DNA of 64,000 bases from Absidia repens (GCA_002105175.1 MCGE01000001.1:2418001-2482000), one strand, 5' to 3'; counted from the stretch's first letter, positions 33,996 to 47,034 are shown. Translations and numbers: made by a program. The notes: generated by a model from the sequence alone, not told the origin.

Positions 33996-35623
33996 CTAAT
34001 ATTCATCGTCATTTTCGATTTCGGAGTCGCCAAGGGAGTCAGAGCCGACTTCTTCATAATCCTTTTCAAGTGCAGCTAAATCTTCACGAGCTTCAGAGAA
34101 TTCACCTTCTTCCATACCTTCACCAACATACCAATGGACAAAGGCACGTTTGGCATACATCAAATCGAATTTGTGGTCGAGACGACTCCAAGCTTGAGAG
34201 ATGGCAGTCGTGTTGGACAACAGACAACAAGCTGAGAACGAGGTAGGGCACATGAATGACAAAAAATGGGCTATTAGTAAAGCATAATAACAGGTGGGGG
34301 ATCTTTTTTGATTTTTCGTTAGACTTACCGCGATTGACCTTGGCAAGATCACCACCACTGACAGCAGTGGGAGCCTTACAGTTGATACCAACCTTGAAAC
34401 CAGTAGGACACCTAGATGAAAATGATAAGAATAAAAATACATGAATATCCATGTAAAACATTAAGCTTTCGATTACTTACCAGTCGACGAATTGAATAGT
34501 ACGCTTGGTCTTGATGGTAGAGATGGCCACGTTGGTGTCCTTGGGCACGACATCACCACGGTACAACAAACAACAAGACATGTACTTTCCATGACGAGGA
34601 TCACACTTGACCATCTGGTTGTTTGGTTCGAAACAAGCGGAGGTGATTTCTTGGACAGAGAGTTGTTCGTGGTAAGCCTTGGCAGCAGAGATGATGGGGG
34701 CATAAGTCACCAAGGGGAAATGGATACGAGGGTAAGGCACCAAGTTGGTTTGGAATTCATTTAAATCCACGTTGAGGGAGCCGTCGAAACGAAGAGACGC
34801 AGTGATGGAGGACACGACTTGGGCAATCAATCTGTTGAGGTTGGAATAGGTGGGGCGTTCAATATCCAAATTGCGGCGACAGATATCGTAAATGGCTTCA
34901 TTGTCGACCATGAACGAGACATCAGAGTGTTCCAAAGTAGTGTGGGTAGTCAAAATGGAATTGTAAGGTTCAACAACGGCAGTAGAGACTTGAGGGGCAG
35001 GGTAAACTGAGAATTCAAGCTTGGATTTCTTGCCATAATCAACAGACAAACGTTCCAACAACAAGGCACCAAAACCGGAACCAGTACCACCACCAAAGGA
35101 ATGGAAAACGAGGAAACCTTGAAGACCAGTACAGTTATCAGCGAGCTTACGGACACGATCCAAGACAGAGTCAACCAATTCTTTACCAACGGTGTAATGA
35201 CCACGAGCATAGTTGTTGGCAGCATCTTCCTTGCCAGTGATAAGTTGTTCTATTATAAAAGGAGGGGGACAAAGGTTAGATATGAGAATGATATTGAGGT
35301 AAAATAAAAAAGGAGAAACTCCACTCCAAAAGATGATGACTATTTTATATTTTATTTTTACCAGGATGGAAGAGTTGGCGGTAAGCACCAGTGCGGACTT
35401 CATCGACGACAGTAGGTTCCAAATCCACCATGACAGTACGAGGGACGTGTTTACCAGAGCTAGTTTCACTGAAGAAGGTATCAAAAGAGTTATCATTGCT
35501 GTCTTGGTCAGCAGGGATATGACCATCAGGTTGGATTCCATGTTCCAAACAATAGAGTTCCCAACAGGCGTTACCAATTTGAACACCAGCTTGACCAACG
35601 TGGAGGGAGATGACTTCTCTCAT
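33996..35623 (-). CDS. Alpha-tubulin
   Basis: Four exons. It starts [20 protein letters not shown] at 35623; later exons carry [20 protein letters not shown], the GTP-binding GGGTGSG loop, [16 protein letters not shown] (the alpha-specific catalytic Glu in the DLNEF motif), [10 protein letters not shown], and a last exon ending ENDDEY at 33996. It is distinguished from beta-tubulin by MREVIS, the catalytic Glu and the C-terminal Tyr. Alpha-tubulin pairs with beta-tubulin to form microtubules. Residue 40, a Lys in most animal and plant alpha-tubulins, is Gln here (codon CAA at 35506-35504). The C-terminal tail is acidic with a terminal Tyr, as required for tyrosination cycles where those exist. 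Introns all have GT-AG ends. Confidence 0.97.
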
Positions 35624-36899
35624 AATAATAAAATGAAATGGATATGATTTGATAAAAAGATAAAGGGGGTTGTGAAATTCGTTATATTCAAAGGTTAAGG
35701 TAGAATAAACGATAAAGGTGAAAGAAAATACAAAATAAAAAAACGAGGCTTGGGTAAAATCGGAATCACCAATACGCGAATATTCAAAGTCAGTTTTATT
35801 GGTCAAAAAAACGGAGATCAGTAAAAAATAAAAAAATAAAAATGCCCCTTGAGTCCCCTGAAAAAAGTAGCTAAATATTTTAATATTGAGCATTTTAATC
35901 ACTGTTCATGATTTGTTCGTTATCGTTTTGTTGGAACACCCATCATCACATCTATCGGTGTAACCTCATGAAAAGGCGTGAATTGCTCAACATTGATTGG
36001 CCATAAGGACTTTGAGCATATCAGCAGTATGATACAGTTGGCGAGAATCCATCATTTATTTTTGATGCTGCTGCTGAGAACGCCGAATCATCTTGTTTTC
36101 GAGTAAATCCCCCTAAATGTGGATCTTAACTGACCAATCAACCATTCATTACCTGATGCAGGTCCATCAATATATTGCACGCAACAGTTGTTGCTTGTCT
36201 GTCCATTTTCCCTTATTAATGCCACTTCCTTCTTCCAAGTTGATTGACAGTCAATATATGCGAGCCCGATAGTGCCATTCTACCTAGGATCCAGTCATGA
36301 TTCCTCCTTGCCATGCATCTTGAATTACTGCGAACCGTCTTGAATCCTCTAATATATGACTTTGAAATATCCATGAATTGCTCCACTCACATCACCGTTT
36401 CAATGTCGATACCCCCTTTTTTTTTGGCGCCCATAACGAACACCTTTTTCAGATAAACTGTAATTAGTATATACTCTCCCCGCCATTTCGTTACTATTTA
36501 GTGTGAAATACAGAAGAAAAATACGCTGTAGAGGTGTTTTTTTTAACATACAAAAAGCATACCTATCGAACTTGCGTCTATGACTGTGCAATATCGGTCT
36601 ACCGACATTTCCAGATCAAATACCGCCTTAATTTTTTTTCGTATTGAGTCACCAGTATTGAACCCCGCCCCAGAAAATTAGCATTAATATTTTCATCACC
36701 ATTGCTACCCTATATAATTCACTCAAGTATGAAGCGCAGAGGAAACAGACGACAAAGTATTCTGTAGCCACCTTTTTTCACGCAAAACACATGCCTTTTT
36801 TTCTTCCTATGCATAAATACGCACCGGATTTTATCCCCATCCCCCCCCTATACACCATGTTGATGCCGCAAGACAATGAAAGAAATGAAAGAGATTAAT

Positions 36900-37215
36900 G
36901 GCAAAAATACAATACATCTTTATTTCAGATAGGGGTACAGTATATACTACGCCAACGAACACTATGTTAACCTAATGGCACTACTCTGAAATGAAGTCTA
37001 ATCTAATTGAGGTTGGAAATCACGAATCCAAAATGAAAGGGTTTCCCCATGATGTTTGTTTTGCATTTTTAAAAATGCCCCTAATTCATGTTCTAACACT
37101 AACCCTAAATCATCAGTACCTTCAATAAGCCTTGCCATCTTATCATTCAGACTTTCATGAAGGAAAAGCGAAGCCAAAAAAAAAATAGAAAATCATGTGT
37201 GCGGAGCCTGAATAA
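36900..37215 (-). repeat. Dispersed repeat family A, copy 6 (second subfamily)
   Basis: On the minus strand it reads GATGGCAAGGCTTATTGAAG, TTAGTGTTAGAACATGAATT, ATGCAAAACAAACATCATGG and the core GGAAACCCTTTCATTTTGGA. It ends near a CTGAAATAAAG signal. A GTGTGCGGAGCCTGAAT motif marks its other end. Confidence 0.75.
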
Positions 37216-37261
37216 ACTTTTTTTTTTTTTTTTGGCACCCACCAAACCCACACTCAATACA

Positions 37262-37315
37262 AAAAGCTCTGACGTTCAGTAAATCGATAGATTTCCAAAA
37301 AGCGCCAGAGTGTTT
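37262..37315 (+). repeat. Dispersed repeat family E, copy 2
   Basis: Reads GACGTTCAGTAAATCGATAG, then ATTTCCAAAAAGCGCCAGAG. Matches the segments at 12490-12545 (opposite strand) and 47274-47340. Confidence 0.6.
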
Positions 37316-38591
37316 CAAATTAAGACAGTGGTGTAATAAATTTGGGATGGAGGGGGGGGGTAAAAAAAAAATTGGGAAGGATAAGAAATAATTTAGGACA
37401 TTGGAAAGATAAAATTAAAACGGTGATAAAGTGACATTGAGACAAAGCTGAAATAATTGGAAATAATATCATAATAAAAGAGGTGCTTTAACGTTCATTT
37501 TTTAAAATGTTGATAATTATCTTTTGAAAAACCTTACATGAGTATGCTTCACGGCATTCAAGGCCGCTACTGAAATATGAGGGCGGAAAAGAAGGCAGAT
37601 GCACATTGGTTACAAAGGTGGAATACATTGCATGGTACTACGGTTCCATAAGTCTAGGTTGTCACGGTCCAGCCCAAACGTTGAACCTAGTAACACGTCC
37701 GCACTAGAGGCAATGATGAGAGGAGAAAGCCAGAGAGAGAGAGAGAGAGAGAGAAGAGACAGCATGGTAAAGGGACAACAACACAACAACAACAAAAAGA
37801 AAAAAGAAAAAACTTTGTTTTAAAGCTTAAAGACAACTTGAGAGAGCAAAAGACCTAACGGAGAAAACTTGATAGAGATAACTTCGTGAGGATTTTTAAA
37901 AGAAAAGAGAATATAAACAGCTTGAAGAACGAGAGACAAAGATGATAAATGAAATGAAGAAAATTAGTACATTTATACTACTTTATTGTTGATGATACAA
38001 GTTTGGTAAATGTACACTCATGATGAAAGTTGGCAGTGTCAAATGTCGTGAGAAATGATCCAGCTTAATTTATCATCGAGTAGAAATATTACAAGGAGAC
38101 TGGACTACTGTGCGAACCAATGACAGAAACGATCAACATCATCATCAGCATGAAATTTCATGCGAATTTTTTGCAGTTAAAAATATGTTGTAACTGGATT
38201 CATATCAGTATCTATTATTTGTGTTTCCACCTGAACCACATGATTTGAACTCACCTAAATACATGATAGCTAACGTAAAATATCCGGAGCTTGCAGCTGT
38301 CTACTCCCAAATTTTTTTAGGGGCATCTCAATTTTTTATTTTATTTTTTCCAGAGCGTCTAAAGTAAATCTGTCTACGTCTTGCATCATCTCCACAAATT
38401 CTTTAACAGGCCACATGTTATAGCGGATCATAGAATTCTTAAGTGTAGACTGCTGAGTTCTTTGATTTTCTTGATTTCCTATTGAGCAGTCACCTCGTCC
38501 TTCCAAAAGTGTGGAATTTAAAAAAAGGATCGGTCTTCTATTGACTCTCAACTTTTCTTCTCACTTTTTAACACTTTATCAAAGAGGAAGG

Positions 38592-41500
38592 ATGGCACCC
38601 AATCCAACTGCTGACTGGATTCAACTTGATGTAAGTATGATGGTGTTGCTAAACAAGAATATATTTTAGAAACTCGCTGAGACTCTCTCTCTTTTTTTCT
38701 TCTTTCTTCTTCTTTTTTTTTTTTTTTTACTTAGGATCGTTTTTACAGGTAAAACCGAACGACGCCCCCTTCCTACACTAAAACACGTTTCACATCCTCA
38801 ACCATTCTTTTTCCCTAGGAAACAAGAAATATACTCGCTCTCTTGGAATCAGTCAGACCTATCTAAGTTTATGATTGCGGCTGCTCAGTATGGTGGGCCT
38901 ATAGGTAAGACGTTGCGCTTGTTTATGAACTTATTCTTTTGCTGAACTCCACTGAATAATTCCATTTTTACTGATAGCAATGATACGTGACGACAAGAAG
39001 GTGCTATTACTTCAAAAACAACAGCCTATTAAACCAACTATTTACATGCATACTGCTTCTGGTAAATTAATCGATCAAATTCAGGTACAAGATAAAACCA
39101 TGGTGGCGGACTGAACATGATTATAATTCATGCGTTATTTTATATATGTAGTGGGATAAAGGTCGTATCGTGGCTTTGGGATGGACTGATAAGGAACAAT
39201 TGGTTGTCGTTACTGAAGACGGATCTGTGCGCTTATATCCACTTTATGGTGATCATACTCAATTTACGCTTGGCAAGGTAAATAGAAATAGAAAAGAAGG
39301 CATACTTTGTAATAACATTATTCCTCAAATCGACGCAATTTTTTTAGGATGCTAGCGACTATGGGATTATCGACTGTCAAATATGGGGCGGTGGATTAGT
39401 GGCGATGACCGGAAATTACCAACTTATCTCAGTATCCAACTTTGATGAACCGCAACCAAAGCAAATGGCGGAAACGGGTTTGATTGAATTACCTCACAGC
39501 TGGGCAGTCATTCCACCTCAGTTCACTCTAAGTAGACATGTAGAAGTACTTATTGCCACTGGAACAACAATTTTGGTGGTGGATAGCAAGGAATCTCAAG
39601 ATCAAGTAAGCTTATTTGTTTTTGCATATTGACTTCTTTGTTAAAAATGTATCCATTAACCAGTGCTTCTTGTAGTTTTTACAACAAGGTCCTTTTACAA
39701 AGATGACAGTGTCTCCTAATGGAAAATTCTTAGCTCTATTCACTGCTGAAGGAAAACTTTGGGTGGTCTCGACTGATTTTGAAAAAAATCTTTCTGAATA
39801 TGCTACAAAATCCAAAATCCCTCCTCAGCAATTGGCTTGGTAAGATATAAACAAAAGGTATATTCTTTGCTTATACTTATATTTGTTTGGTGTCCTACTA
39901 TAGGTGTGGAACAGACTCTGTGGTAATGTACTGGGATAAGATTGTGCTGATGATTGGACCTTTTGGTGGTTGGATCAAATTCTCTTACGATGATCCTATT
40001 TTCTTGTCCTCGGAGATCGATGGTGTTAGAATTACTAGCAATGATAAGTGTGAACTCTTGCAGAAGGTCCCAGGTAAGAAAACAATATCGAAAAGAATAT
40101 CACTGTCGAAGGTACCTGATTATGTTTCTTGTTTGTTTGCTTATTTGTTTACAGCTGCAACCGAAGACATTTTTAAGATCGGATCAACTTCACCTGCTGC
40201 CATGTTGTTTGATGCTCTTGATCATTATGAAGTAACTACATAGAAGTGCAATATTAATTTGGGTTGACTTACCTTCTTTATTTTATTACAGCGACGAAGC
40301 CCCAAAGCAGATGAAAACATTCGAATTATTCGACCAGAATTAGTGGATGCTGTGGATTGTTGTATTGAAGCTGCTGGGTTTGAATTCTCTCATTATTATC
40401 AACGGTCGCTACTGAAGGTAAGAAAAAAAAAAAAAAAAAAAAAGAAACGTTTGTGGCTACATTTTCTCTATTAAACACTGATCCAACTCTAAACAATTGT
40501 AGACAGCTTCATTTGGTAAATGCTTTTTAGATCAATATAACGCTGATCGTTTTGTGGACATGGCGCAAGCTATACGAGTATTGAATGCTATCCGGTTTTA
40601 TGATATTGGTATACCCCTCACATACGCTCAGTAAGTTCATTGACAAGAGATCATATACAGTTAAAGGATTTATTCACAAACTTTTTTTAATAGATACACA
40701 CGATTGACACCCGACACTTTGGTGGATCGACTCATCCAACGACATCAACACTTACTAGCTCTTCGTATTGCGGAATATCTCAATTTGAGGACTGATAAAA
40801 TTTTGATTCATTGGGCTTGTGCAAAGGTAAGAAAAGCACAAATACCATGTTTTGATTTTTAAAAAGAGCGATCCTCATTGTTATTATAATACATTAAAAT
40901 TTAGATCAGAAATGCTTCCGAAGACGAAGATTCAACTTGTAGAGCCATTATAGAAAAACTTACAAAAAGCCCTGGGTTATCATTTGCTGAAATCGCCAAG
41001 ACCGCCTACAATACTGGACAAACACGACTTGCGACAAAGGTACTATTAAAAGCAAGACATGGATGATTGAGACGGAAGATAACTATATGCTGTTAATATC
41101 ATTTATAGCTGTTGGATTACGAACCTCGTGCCGCTGACCAGGTTCCCCTTCTTATTTCCATGCAAGAAGATGAAGCTGCTTTAATAAAAGCTATTGAAAG
41201 CGGTGACACGGATTTGGGTAAGTCCTTAAATTTTAACGTTTTTTGCAACTCATTCTGAGTTGTTGTTTTTTTCTCTTTTTTTTTTGATAGTGTATTTGGT
41301 GATATTCCATTTGAAACGAAAACTTCCTCTGGGTGAATTTTTCCGAATGATCAACAATAAACCTTTGGCCTGTAGTCTTTTGGAAGTATATTGTAAGGAG
41401 CAGGACCGAGAATTACTGAAGGACTTTTATTATCAAGATGACCGTCGGATTGAAAGCGCCAATGTCATTTTGTCTGAAGGATTTGACCAAGATGTAAGTA

Positions 41501-42387
41501 AAAAAAACGTTGATTGGTTAGGAAAAGCACATCTTGCGTAGTCAGAACGTACATTTACATTGTATCTATTACTGATAGGACATCAACGAACGAATTAGTA
41601 AACTAAAAATTGCTGGCAAAACTTATCAAGATGATAAGGATTGTATTTTTGAAGCCAAGGTTGTGGATGAAGCGATAAAATTGCTCCAACTTCAAGCTCA
41701 ACTCGAAAAGGATACCCATCAATCATTCTCTGGTATGTCAATTAGTGAAACCATTTACAAGTGTACGGTATTGGGCCAACATGGAAAGGCCACAAAGGTC
41801 AGAACAGACTTCAAAGTCACCGACAAAAGGTAAGATCATTATGATGGTATACTTGCATTACATTAATATGGTTGTTATGTTATATAATTACATGATATTT
41901 TAGATTCTGGTGGGTCAAACTCCGGGCATTGGTGGAAGTACGAGATTGGGAACAACTTGAAAAATTAGCTAAAAGCAAGAAGTCACCCATTGGTTATGAA
42001 GTTAGTGGAAACAATGCAGACGTTGACATCTATGAAAACCTAACTTACTTTATATTTCTTTTTTTTTTTTTTTTTGTGTCCAGCCTTTTGTTGAAGAATG
42101 TATCAAAGCAAAACAATACCAAGAAGCAACAAAGTATATTCTGAAATGTGACCCATCTAGCCGTCCCATGCTATTTGTCAAAATTGGTGCCTTCAAGGAA
42201 GCTGGTGAACAAGCCTTTTTAAATAAAGATATGGAAGGACTAAGGTAAGAAGAATTACAAAAGAATAAGCATTATATTTTGGCATATATTTATATTAGTA
42301 TTCTATAGGCAAGTACGTGCTAAGTGTACAAATCATATTGTTGCTCAAGAACTGGATGCTCTACTGGCTCAACTTCATGCAAAATAA
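38592..42387 (+). CDS. VPS16: Vps16, core subunit of HOPS/CORVET tethering complexes
   Basis: A gene with many short introns. It starts [13 protein letters not shown] at 38592; a 14-nt microexon (38735-38748) encodes part of DRFYR, and the next exon reads [20 protein letters not shown] then AAQYGGPIA. Further exons carry the N-terminal beta-propeller ([58 protein letters not shown]), then [20 protein letters not shown], the helical C-terminal half ([28 protein letters not shown]-type blocks, [19 protein letters not shown]) and the final [16 protein letters not shown] region, ending LLAQLHAK at 42387. This order matches Vps16, which binds Vps33 and takes part in endosome and vacuole fusion. 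No break was found. Acceptor and donor sites follow GTAAG..AG throughout. Confidence 0.93.
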
Positions 42388-42599
42388 GGCTTTGCTCCAT
42401 TTGTGAAACTTCCTTTATTTGTGATATTACAAACGCCGCTCCCACCCCCTTTTTTTACCTCCCCTTTTTTATTCCTCTCCCCATGTACAATAAAAATACC
42501 ACAAATAAATAAAACATTCTATGTCAACTTCTTTTCTCTTTATTACGCATATGATTTATCATCTTTTCAAATTTTTATTACACCATCGTTATCATCACG
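42388..42599. terminator. 3' flank of VPS16
   Basis: AT-rich 3' region with AATAAA-type signals near 42487 and 42506. It is presumably the polyadenylation region of VPS16. Confidence 0.4.
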
Positions 42600-44305
42600 C
42601 CTTTGTATCTCAACTATGGACTTCTCTCCTCCCAATATACTATCATATTTACAGCCGAATTCACCCGCTTTAGACTGACTATATTACTGAGCTCATCAAC
42701 AAGGAATAGAAGAAATCGAAGGTAAGAATCTATAAAAGTTTATTCACTAGAGATTGAACAATATTGAAACCAATCCAGTTGACACGGAAGTCCTCTTGTA
42801 CTAATTTTATCTTGATTATAGATTCTCTTGGACTCGGCTTTATCTGAAGGTGAATGAACAGCCACATCCAGCATTTGAAGAACAATTCAAGTATTTGATC
42901 GTCATGTCGACTGCCTTGAATGAAAATGTCCTCACAACTTGACGATGAACTCTCTTACGATGACACTATTCCAGCAACCCAACATCAATGACAACAACTT
43001 ATACTAACCCTCGCCTTCTTCCGGCCACAACGACGATCTATTATATTGTGGTGATATTCGATGTGGTTATTATTGGGCTCTCTTATATCAGCCGCCTTTT
43101 TGGTGCTTTTGCTGGAATCATCCATGCTACCAGCTGTCGATTCTTGGGAATGTAATTTCTTTGGGTACGTAAACGGGCAAGATCATATATGTAGAATATC
43201 GTATATTTGAACATTTACGGACTACCAATATTCTTTGTTTTGTTAGATACACACGAAAATATGAATACAACACTCACAGCAAATCATTTGTGTGACAGGT
43301 ATTTGCGACCATTGATAGATCAACCAGTTGAAAATAGACATGACGTTGAAACAATTTCTCAAAGACACACACTGATATCTATGGACTCTGTGCTTGAACA
43401 GCCGCGATCATATATATCACAACAAACGCTCAGGATGGAAGTTATTTGCTCCATCTACCGTTGATCCGCACCTCAATTCAATTACAAAACTGCTACAGAA
43501 TATGTGCTTCTTACTCAGCCTATCAATTTTGCGGCATTATGTGGATTATACAACGCGAAAGAATTACTACCCCATCCTTTTTTGGCGGTAATTTTGATGA
43601 CGAATATGGTACCCATACTTTTAAAAAACGAACAGCTGAATTGCTTGGTCTATATGATTCGATCATGTTGTTGGGAATGGGTTTGCATTTACTTGCATTG
43701 GACATGATGACTTCGGGACATGATATGGCGTGACAGAGCTATGAAGTCTTGTTAGCCCTTGCCGAACGCATGATGTTGGATATGGAAAAACAAACTCAGT
43801 CCATCAACCAAACTATATTGACTGTCTTGGATTCTGGTTTTGGTAAGATAAGCTTACACACATATATATACATATATATTATGAGAAAAAAAAAAAGAAA
43901 GCCTTCTGACGTTCATGCTAATACATCTATAGTAGGTGACGAATTATTTGGGTATATCAATGATAAAAATATTGGCATGAATATCGGACTGTTTTGACCA
44001 GTTTGGCTCTATTAGAATCCCACTCTCGTAACCTTCAGGCGATAATAGTATTGTGTCGCAAGATGCTAAAGGTTATTCACCGGATAAAGGTAAAGAAAAA
44101 AAAAGCGTGCTTCAAAACCATTAACGTGAATAATAGCTCATTTGATTTCTTTTTTTTTTTTTTTTTTTTTTTTTTTTGCACAGATCTTGACTATTCTTTC
44201 ACCAGGATGAACACAAGATTTATGAACATGGAACAGGATCTGAACTCTTTGCTGTGTCAGTGGAAGAAAAACAAACATGTCTTGCTCAATATTATCGATG
44301 ATTGA
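42600..44305 (+). pseudogene. Decayed vezatin-like (myosin-binding family) membrane protein gene
   Basis: Conserved-looking blocks appear in order but in different frames: PAFEEQFKYLIVMSTALNEN then TGA (42952), a hydrophobic segment (LWWYSMWLLLGSLISAAFLV), YVLLTQPINFAALCGLYNAK (43499-43560), then in another frame DEYGTHTFKKRTAELLGLYD and MGLHLLALDMMTSGHDM. A TGA at 43732 follows, where a Trp codon would fit, and then QSYEVLLALAERMMLDMEK, SLALLESHSRNLQAIIVLCR and, after a T30 tract, FTRMNTRFMNMEQDLNSLLC ending at 44305. The layout (early strand and helix, paired membrane segments, then long helices with a final W-rich coiled segment) resembles fungal vezatin-like proteins. At least two stops and two frame changes cannot be spliced out convincingly, so I call it decayed. 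Confidence 0.5.
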
Positions 44306-44728
44306 CAAAATCAGTAACTGACTTATCACTGCCTTCGCTTCACCAGCGTACACAAATAGTAAAAGGGCATCTATTGAACGGATTTGAATCAAGGGTAAAA
44401 AAAGGGGGACGGGGAGCGACGACGAGGGACTCTGAATGGTTTTGTTTTTTGAAATAAGTTGCTAAGCCTAACGCCGGTTATCTTCCTTGGAAACAAGTGC
44501 CGATTAGTTTATTTTTAGCATTTAGCACTGGTGCGAACTTTTAGTATTAGTTTTTTATGTTTGTATGTTAATAAAAATTGAAATTCTTCTACTATTGGTA
44601 CATTTTTGTTTGTAGTATTTAGCACTGGAGCGAACTTTGGTGTTAGGTTTCTATGTTTGAATATTAATAAAAAATTGAAATTCTTCTACTATTACTGCTT
44701 TGTCTTTGTTAAATATCCGGCTACGGGT

Positions 44729-44764
<36 letters not shown>

Positions 44765-44766
44765 TC
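44306..44766. repeat. Spacer containing a tandem duplication of about 100 bp
   Basis: 44516-44600 and 44616-44700 are near-identical: each has TTTAGCACTGG(T/A)GCGAAC, a TTATGTTTG block, TTAATAAAAA and AATTGAAATTCTTCTACTAT. A T35-type tract follows at 44730-44761, right before the next gene's start. Confidence 0.8.
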
Positions 44767-45540
44767 ATGTCTTATTATCCTCATCGAATACAAACTGTAG
44801 CATTCTTGTCGCTTGGTATTATCAATGTTCTTGTGTATGTTTTAGTCTTTGCAGCGTCTATCACTAAAGCAATTGATGGAAAGCTCGGCGAAATTATTCA
44901 GGCAGTCTATTGCTGGTAATAACCACATAGTTTTAATAATTGCATGAAATGACTGGAACTTTATTTGAATATAGTTCGTTTAGCATATTCCTGGTATTCA
45001 ACGAGCTGAAAGCATTTAGTCTTAGTGATACATATTTTGGATTTCTCAATGTATATCAAGGAAAAGGTCTATTTATATTACTGTAAGAAAATGTGTTCAT
45101 GTTATAGAGATAAATTATGTACTGGATGTTTTTGTCTTATTAGTCTTGGGTGTCTAGTCATGTGTGAAAATGCATTCAATATCATTGTTACTATATTTGG
45201 CTTTACTATCGGTCTTGGCTATGTGATCTTATCTTTTATACCCTGTGTTTCGTTACCAAAAGATATATGCTACTGCTATCATCAGTACCGTAACCAAAAA
45301 ATTGATGGTTGTAGCTATCAGCAACGCGACGTTCTAGTCAAATATAATGCACCATTGCGAGTAGAGCCCCAGTTGACTTCCATGGTAAATGGTTATAGCT
45401 ATTCCTATAATAATCAAAACGAACAAGACCATAATTCCCGCATTCTATCTCTTGATAATAATTCCCAACCATTCTTGTTTGCATTGGAATCCCCAGCACA
45501 TCATTCGAATAGAAGCACAATGAATAATATACACTACTGA
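44767..45540 (+). CDS. COPI-associated/Tvp15-like four-helix membrane protein
   Basis: Three exons: 44767-44915, 44975-45082 and 45144-45540. It starts MSYYPHRIQTVAFLSLGIIN. Splicing joins VYQGKGLFILL to LGCLVMCENAFNIIVTIFGF, then TIGLGYVILSFIPCVSLP. The RGLxxLxLG..(x)n..GI.Y..LS pattern with four hydrophobic helices is typical of the COPI-associated protein family that includes yeast Tvp15, found in Golgi vesicles. The tail from residue 115 is polar and Asn/Ser-rich. Without the second splice the frame stops at 45083 (CTG-TAA), so the intron at 45083-45143 decides the model; it has GTAAGA and TTAG ends. The role in Golgi traffic is inferred from the family. Confidence 0.6.
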
Positions 45541-46189
45541 CAACATTCCAGCGAAACCTTAAATTTTAGTCTCTGCATTTCAAATTTTATCCGCATTAAA
45601 ACTAATGGCGATTTCTTTATCCATCACCATCTTAATGTCACCCCGAAATTTTTTATTTCATCCATTCTTTTATTAGTAAAAGTCTCCAATTCCTGTTATT
45701 ATTTTTTATTCTTCAATTATTGCATTTATCACACATCATTATATTATTACTGTGCCATAGTATTAAACATTTAGTTTATTAATCAAATATATGATAACTA
45801 TTGTATGTAGTATAATCAGAAAGGGTAAGCTACTCAGACTATTCTACATTAAAGGGGCAAACCAGACATGTCTGAATCTCTATGTGGCGCATTTAACGTC
45901 ATAATTAAACTCCTCACTGTCAATGCTGAATGGCAGTAATTGCTTTTAAAAGAAGGCAGGGCAACAGTCCTGCCAATGTTGACTGCTGTAAATGGAAGAG
46001 GGATTGTCATGGTGTCGCTGTCAAATGTTGATGGTTGCTGCCATGAGAAGAAAACTACGATATTTTTATGAAGTTGCATGGCGTTGATTGTTGTAAATAA
46101 TGGCGGGTTTCCCTTTTTGATTATATATTAAAAAGAAAATGGACCATAAGAAAACTCGGCTATAGTAACTTCAATTTCGTTTTGTCCCT

Positions 46190-46265
46190 CCGACTCTTTT
46201 TTTCAAACCGAGCCCTGGACAACGACCGTTGGATCCCAAGGCGCTGCCCACCATGGGAGCCGTCC
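46190..46265 (+). repeat. Dispersed repeat family B, single unit
   Basis: One diverged unit with GACCGTTGGATCCCAAGGCG, then CTGCCCACC. Unlike the other three loci it has no adjacent second copy. Confidence 0.6.
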
Positions 46266-46539
46266 ATCCTTTTTTTTTCTCAATCGCTGTCCAGCCAAAC
46301 ACAGAGTCTTCCATCAAAACCCACACTTCAGTGGCTACATAATTAATATTATTCTCAACTTTGTTCTTCAATATACCCCACCACAATAAAATACACTGTA
46401 ATAGCTGTTTTTTCACACAAACACATCCCTTATATATATATATATATATATATTTATATAGACACACTTTTTTTTTCAATGCATATGTAATACACATTCA
46501 ATGAAGCTCATAATGTAAACGTACAACAGAGATACTAAT

Positions 46540-46860
46540 TATAATAAAAAGAACATATTTATTCAGTTGTAGGTATAAACGATGACAAACTATTACTAAA
46601 CTAATGAGTGCTAATCTACTGTCGTTCCCAAATCCTTCATCCAAAATGAAAGCGTTTTCCCATGATGTTTGTTTTGCGTTTTTTAAAACGCCCCTAATTC
46701 AAGTTCTAACACTAATACTAGATCACCAGTTCCCCAATGAGCCTTGCCATCATATCATTCAAACTATCATGAAGGAAAAAAATAAAAAAGAAAGAAAAAG
46801 AGAGGGAAAAAAAAGGGGACCAAAAAAAAATAGAAAGCAAAGTGCGGAGCCTGAAGCATC
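46540..46860 (-). repeat. Dispersed repeat family A, copy 7 (second subfamily)
   Basis: On the minus strand: CAGGCTCCGCAC, a T-rich stretch, ATGATGGCAAGGCTCATTGG, TTAGTGTTAGAACTTGAATT, CGCAAAACAAACATCATGGG, a core with two changes and a CTGAATAAAT signal near 46560. It is full-length by comparison with copy 3. Confidence 0.8.
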
Positions 46861-47034
46861 CAGCTTTTTTTTTTTATGTCAAAAAATCAAAGAACTGCAA
46901 ATAAAAATTAAATAAACGGGCAATCGCCATAATTACCATATAGCATAATTTGTTTTATCTTCCAGTGGAAAGGCAGTTGCAACCACTACATAATCAAACT
47001 CTAAATCTCTCCGACGCATTTCAAGTAAGCTATT

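Larger units (their letters stand above)
35624..38591. promoter_or_regulatory. Shared intergenic region between divergent alpha-tubulin and VPS16 genes
   Basis: Nearly 3 kb that must hold both promoters. It contains a family A copy at 36900-37215, a family E copy at 37262-37315, a (GA)n tract at 37727-37755 and many A/T runs. None of the short frames shows family motifs. Confidence 0.45.

Noticed and set aside
34477..35225. Several frames antisense to alpha-tubulin
   Set aside because: They are shadows of the highly biased tubulin coding sequence.
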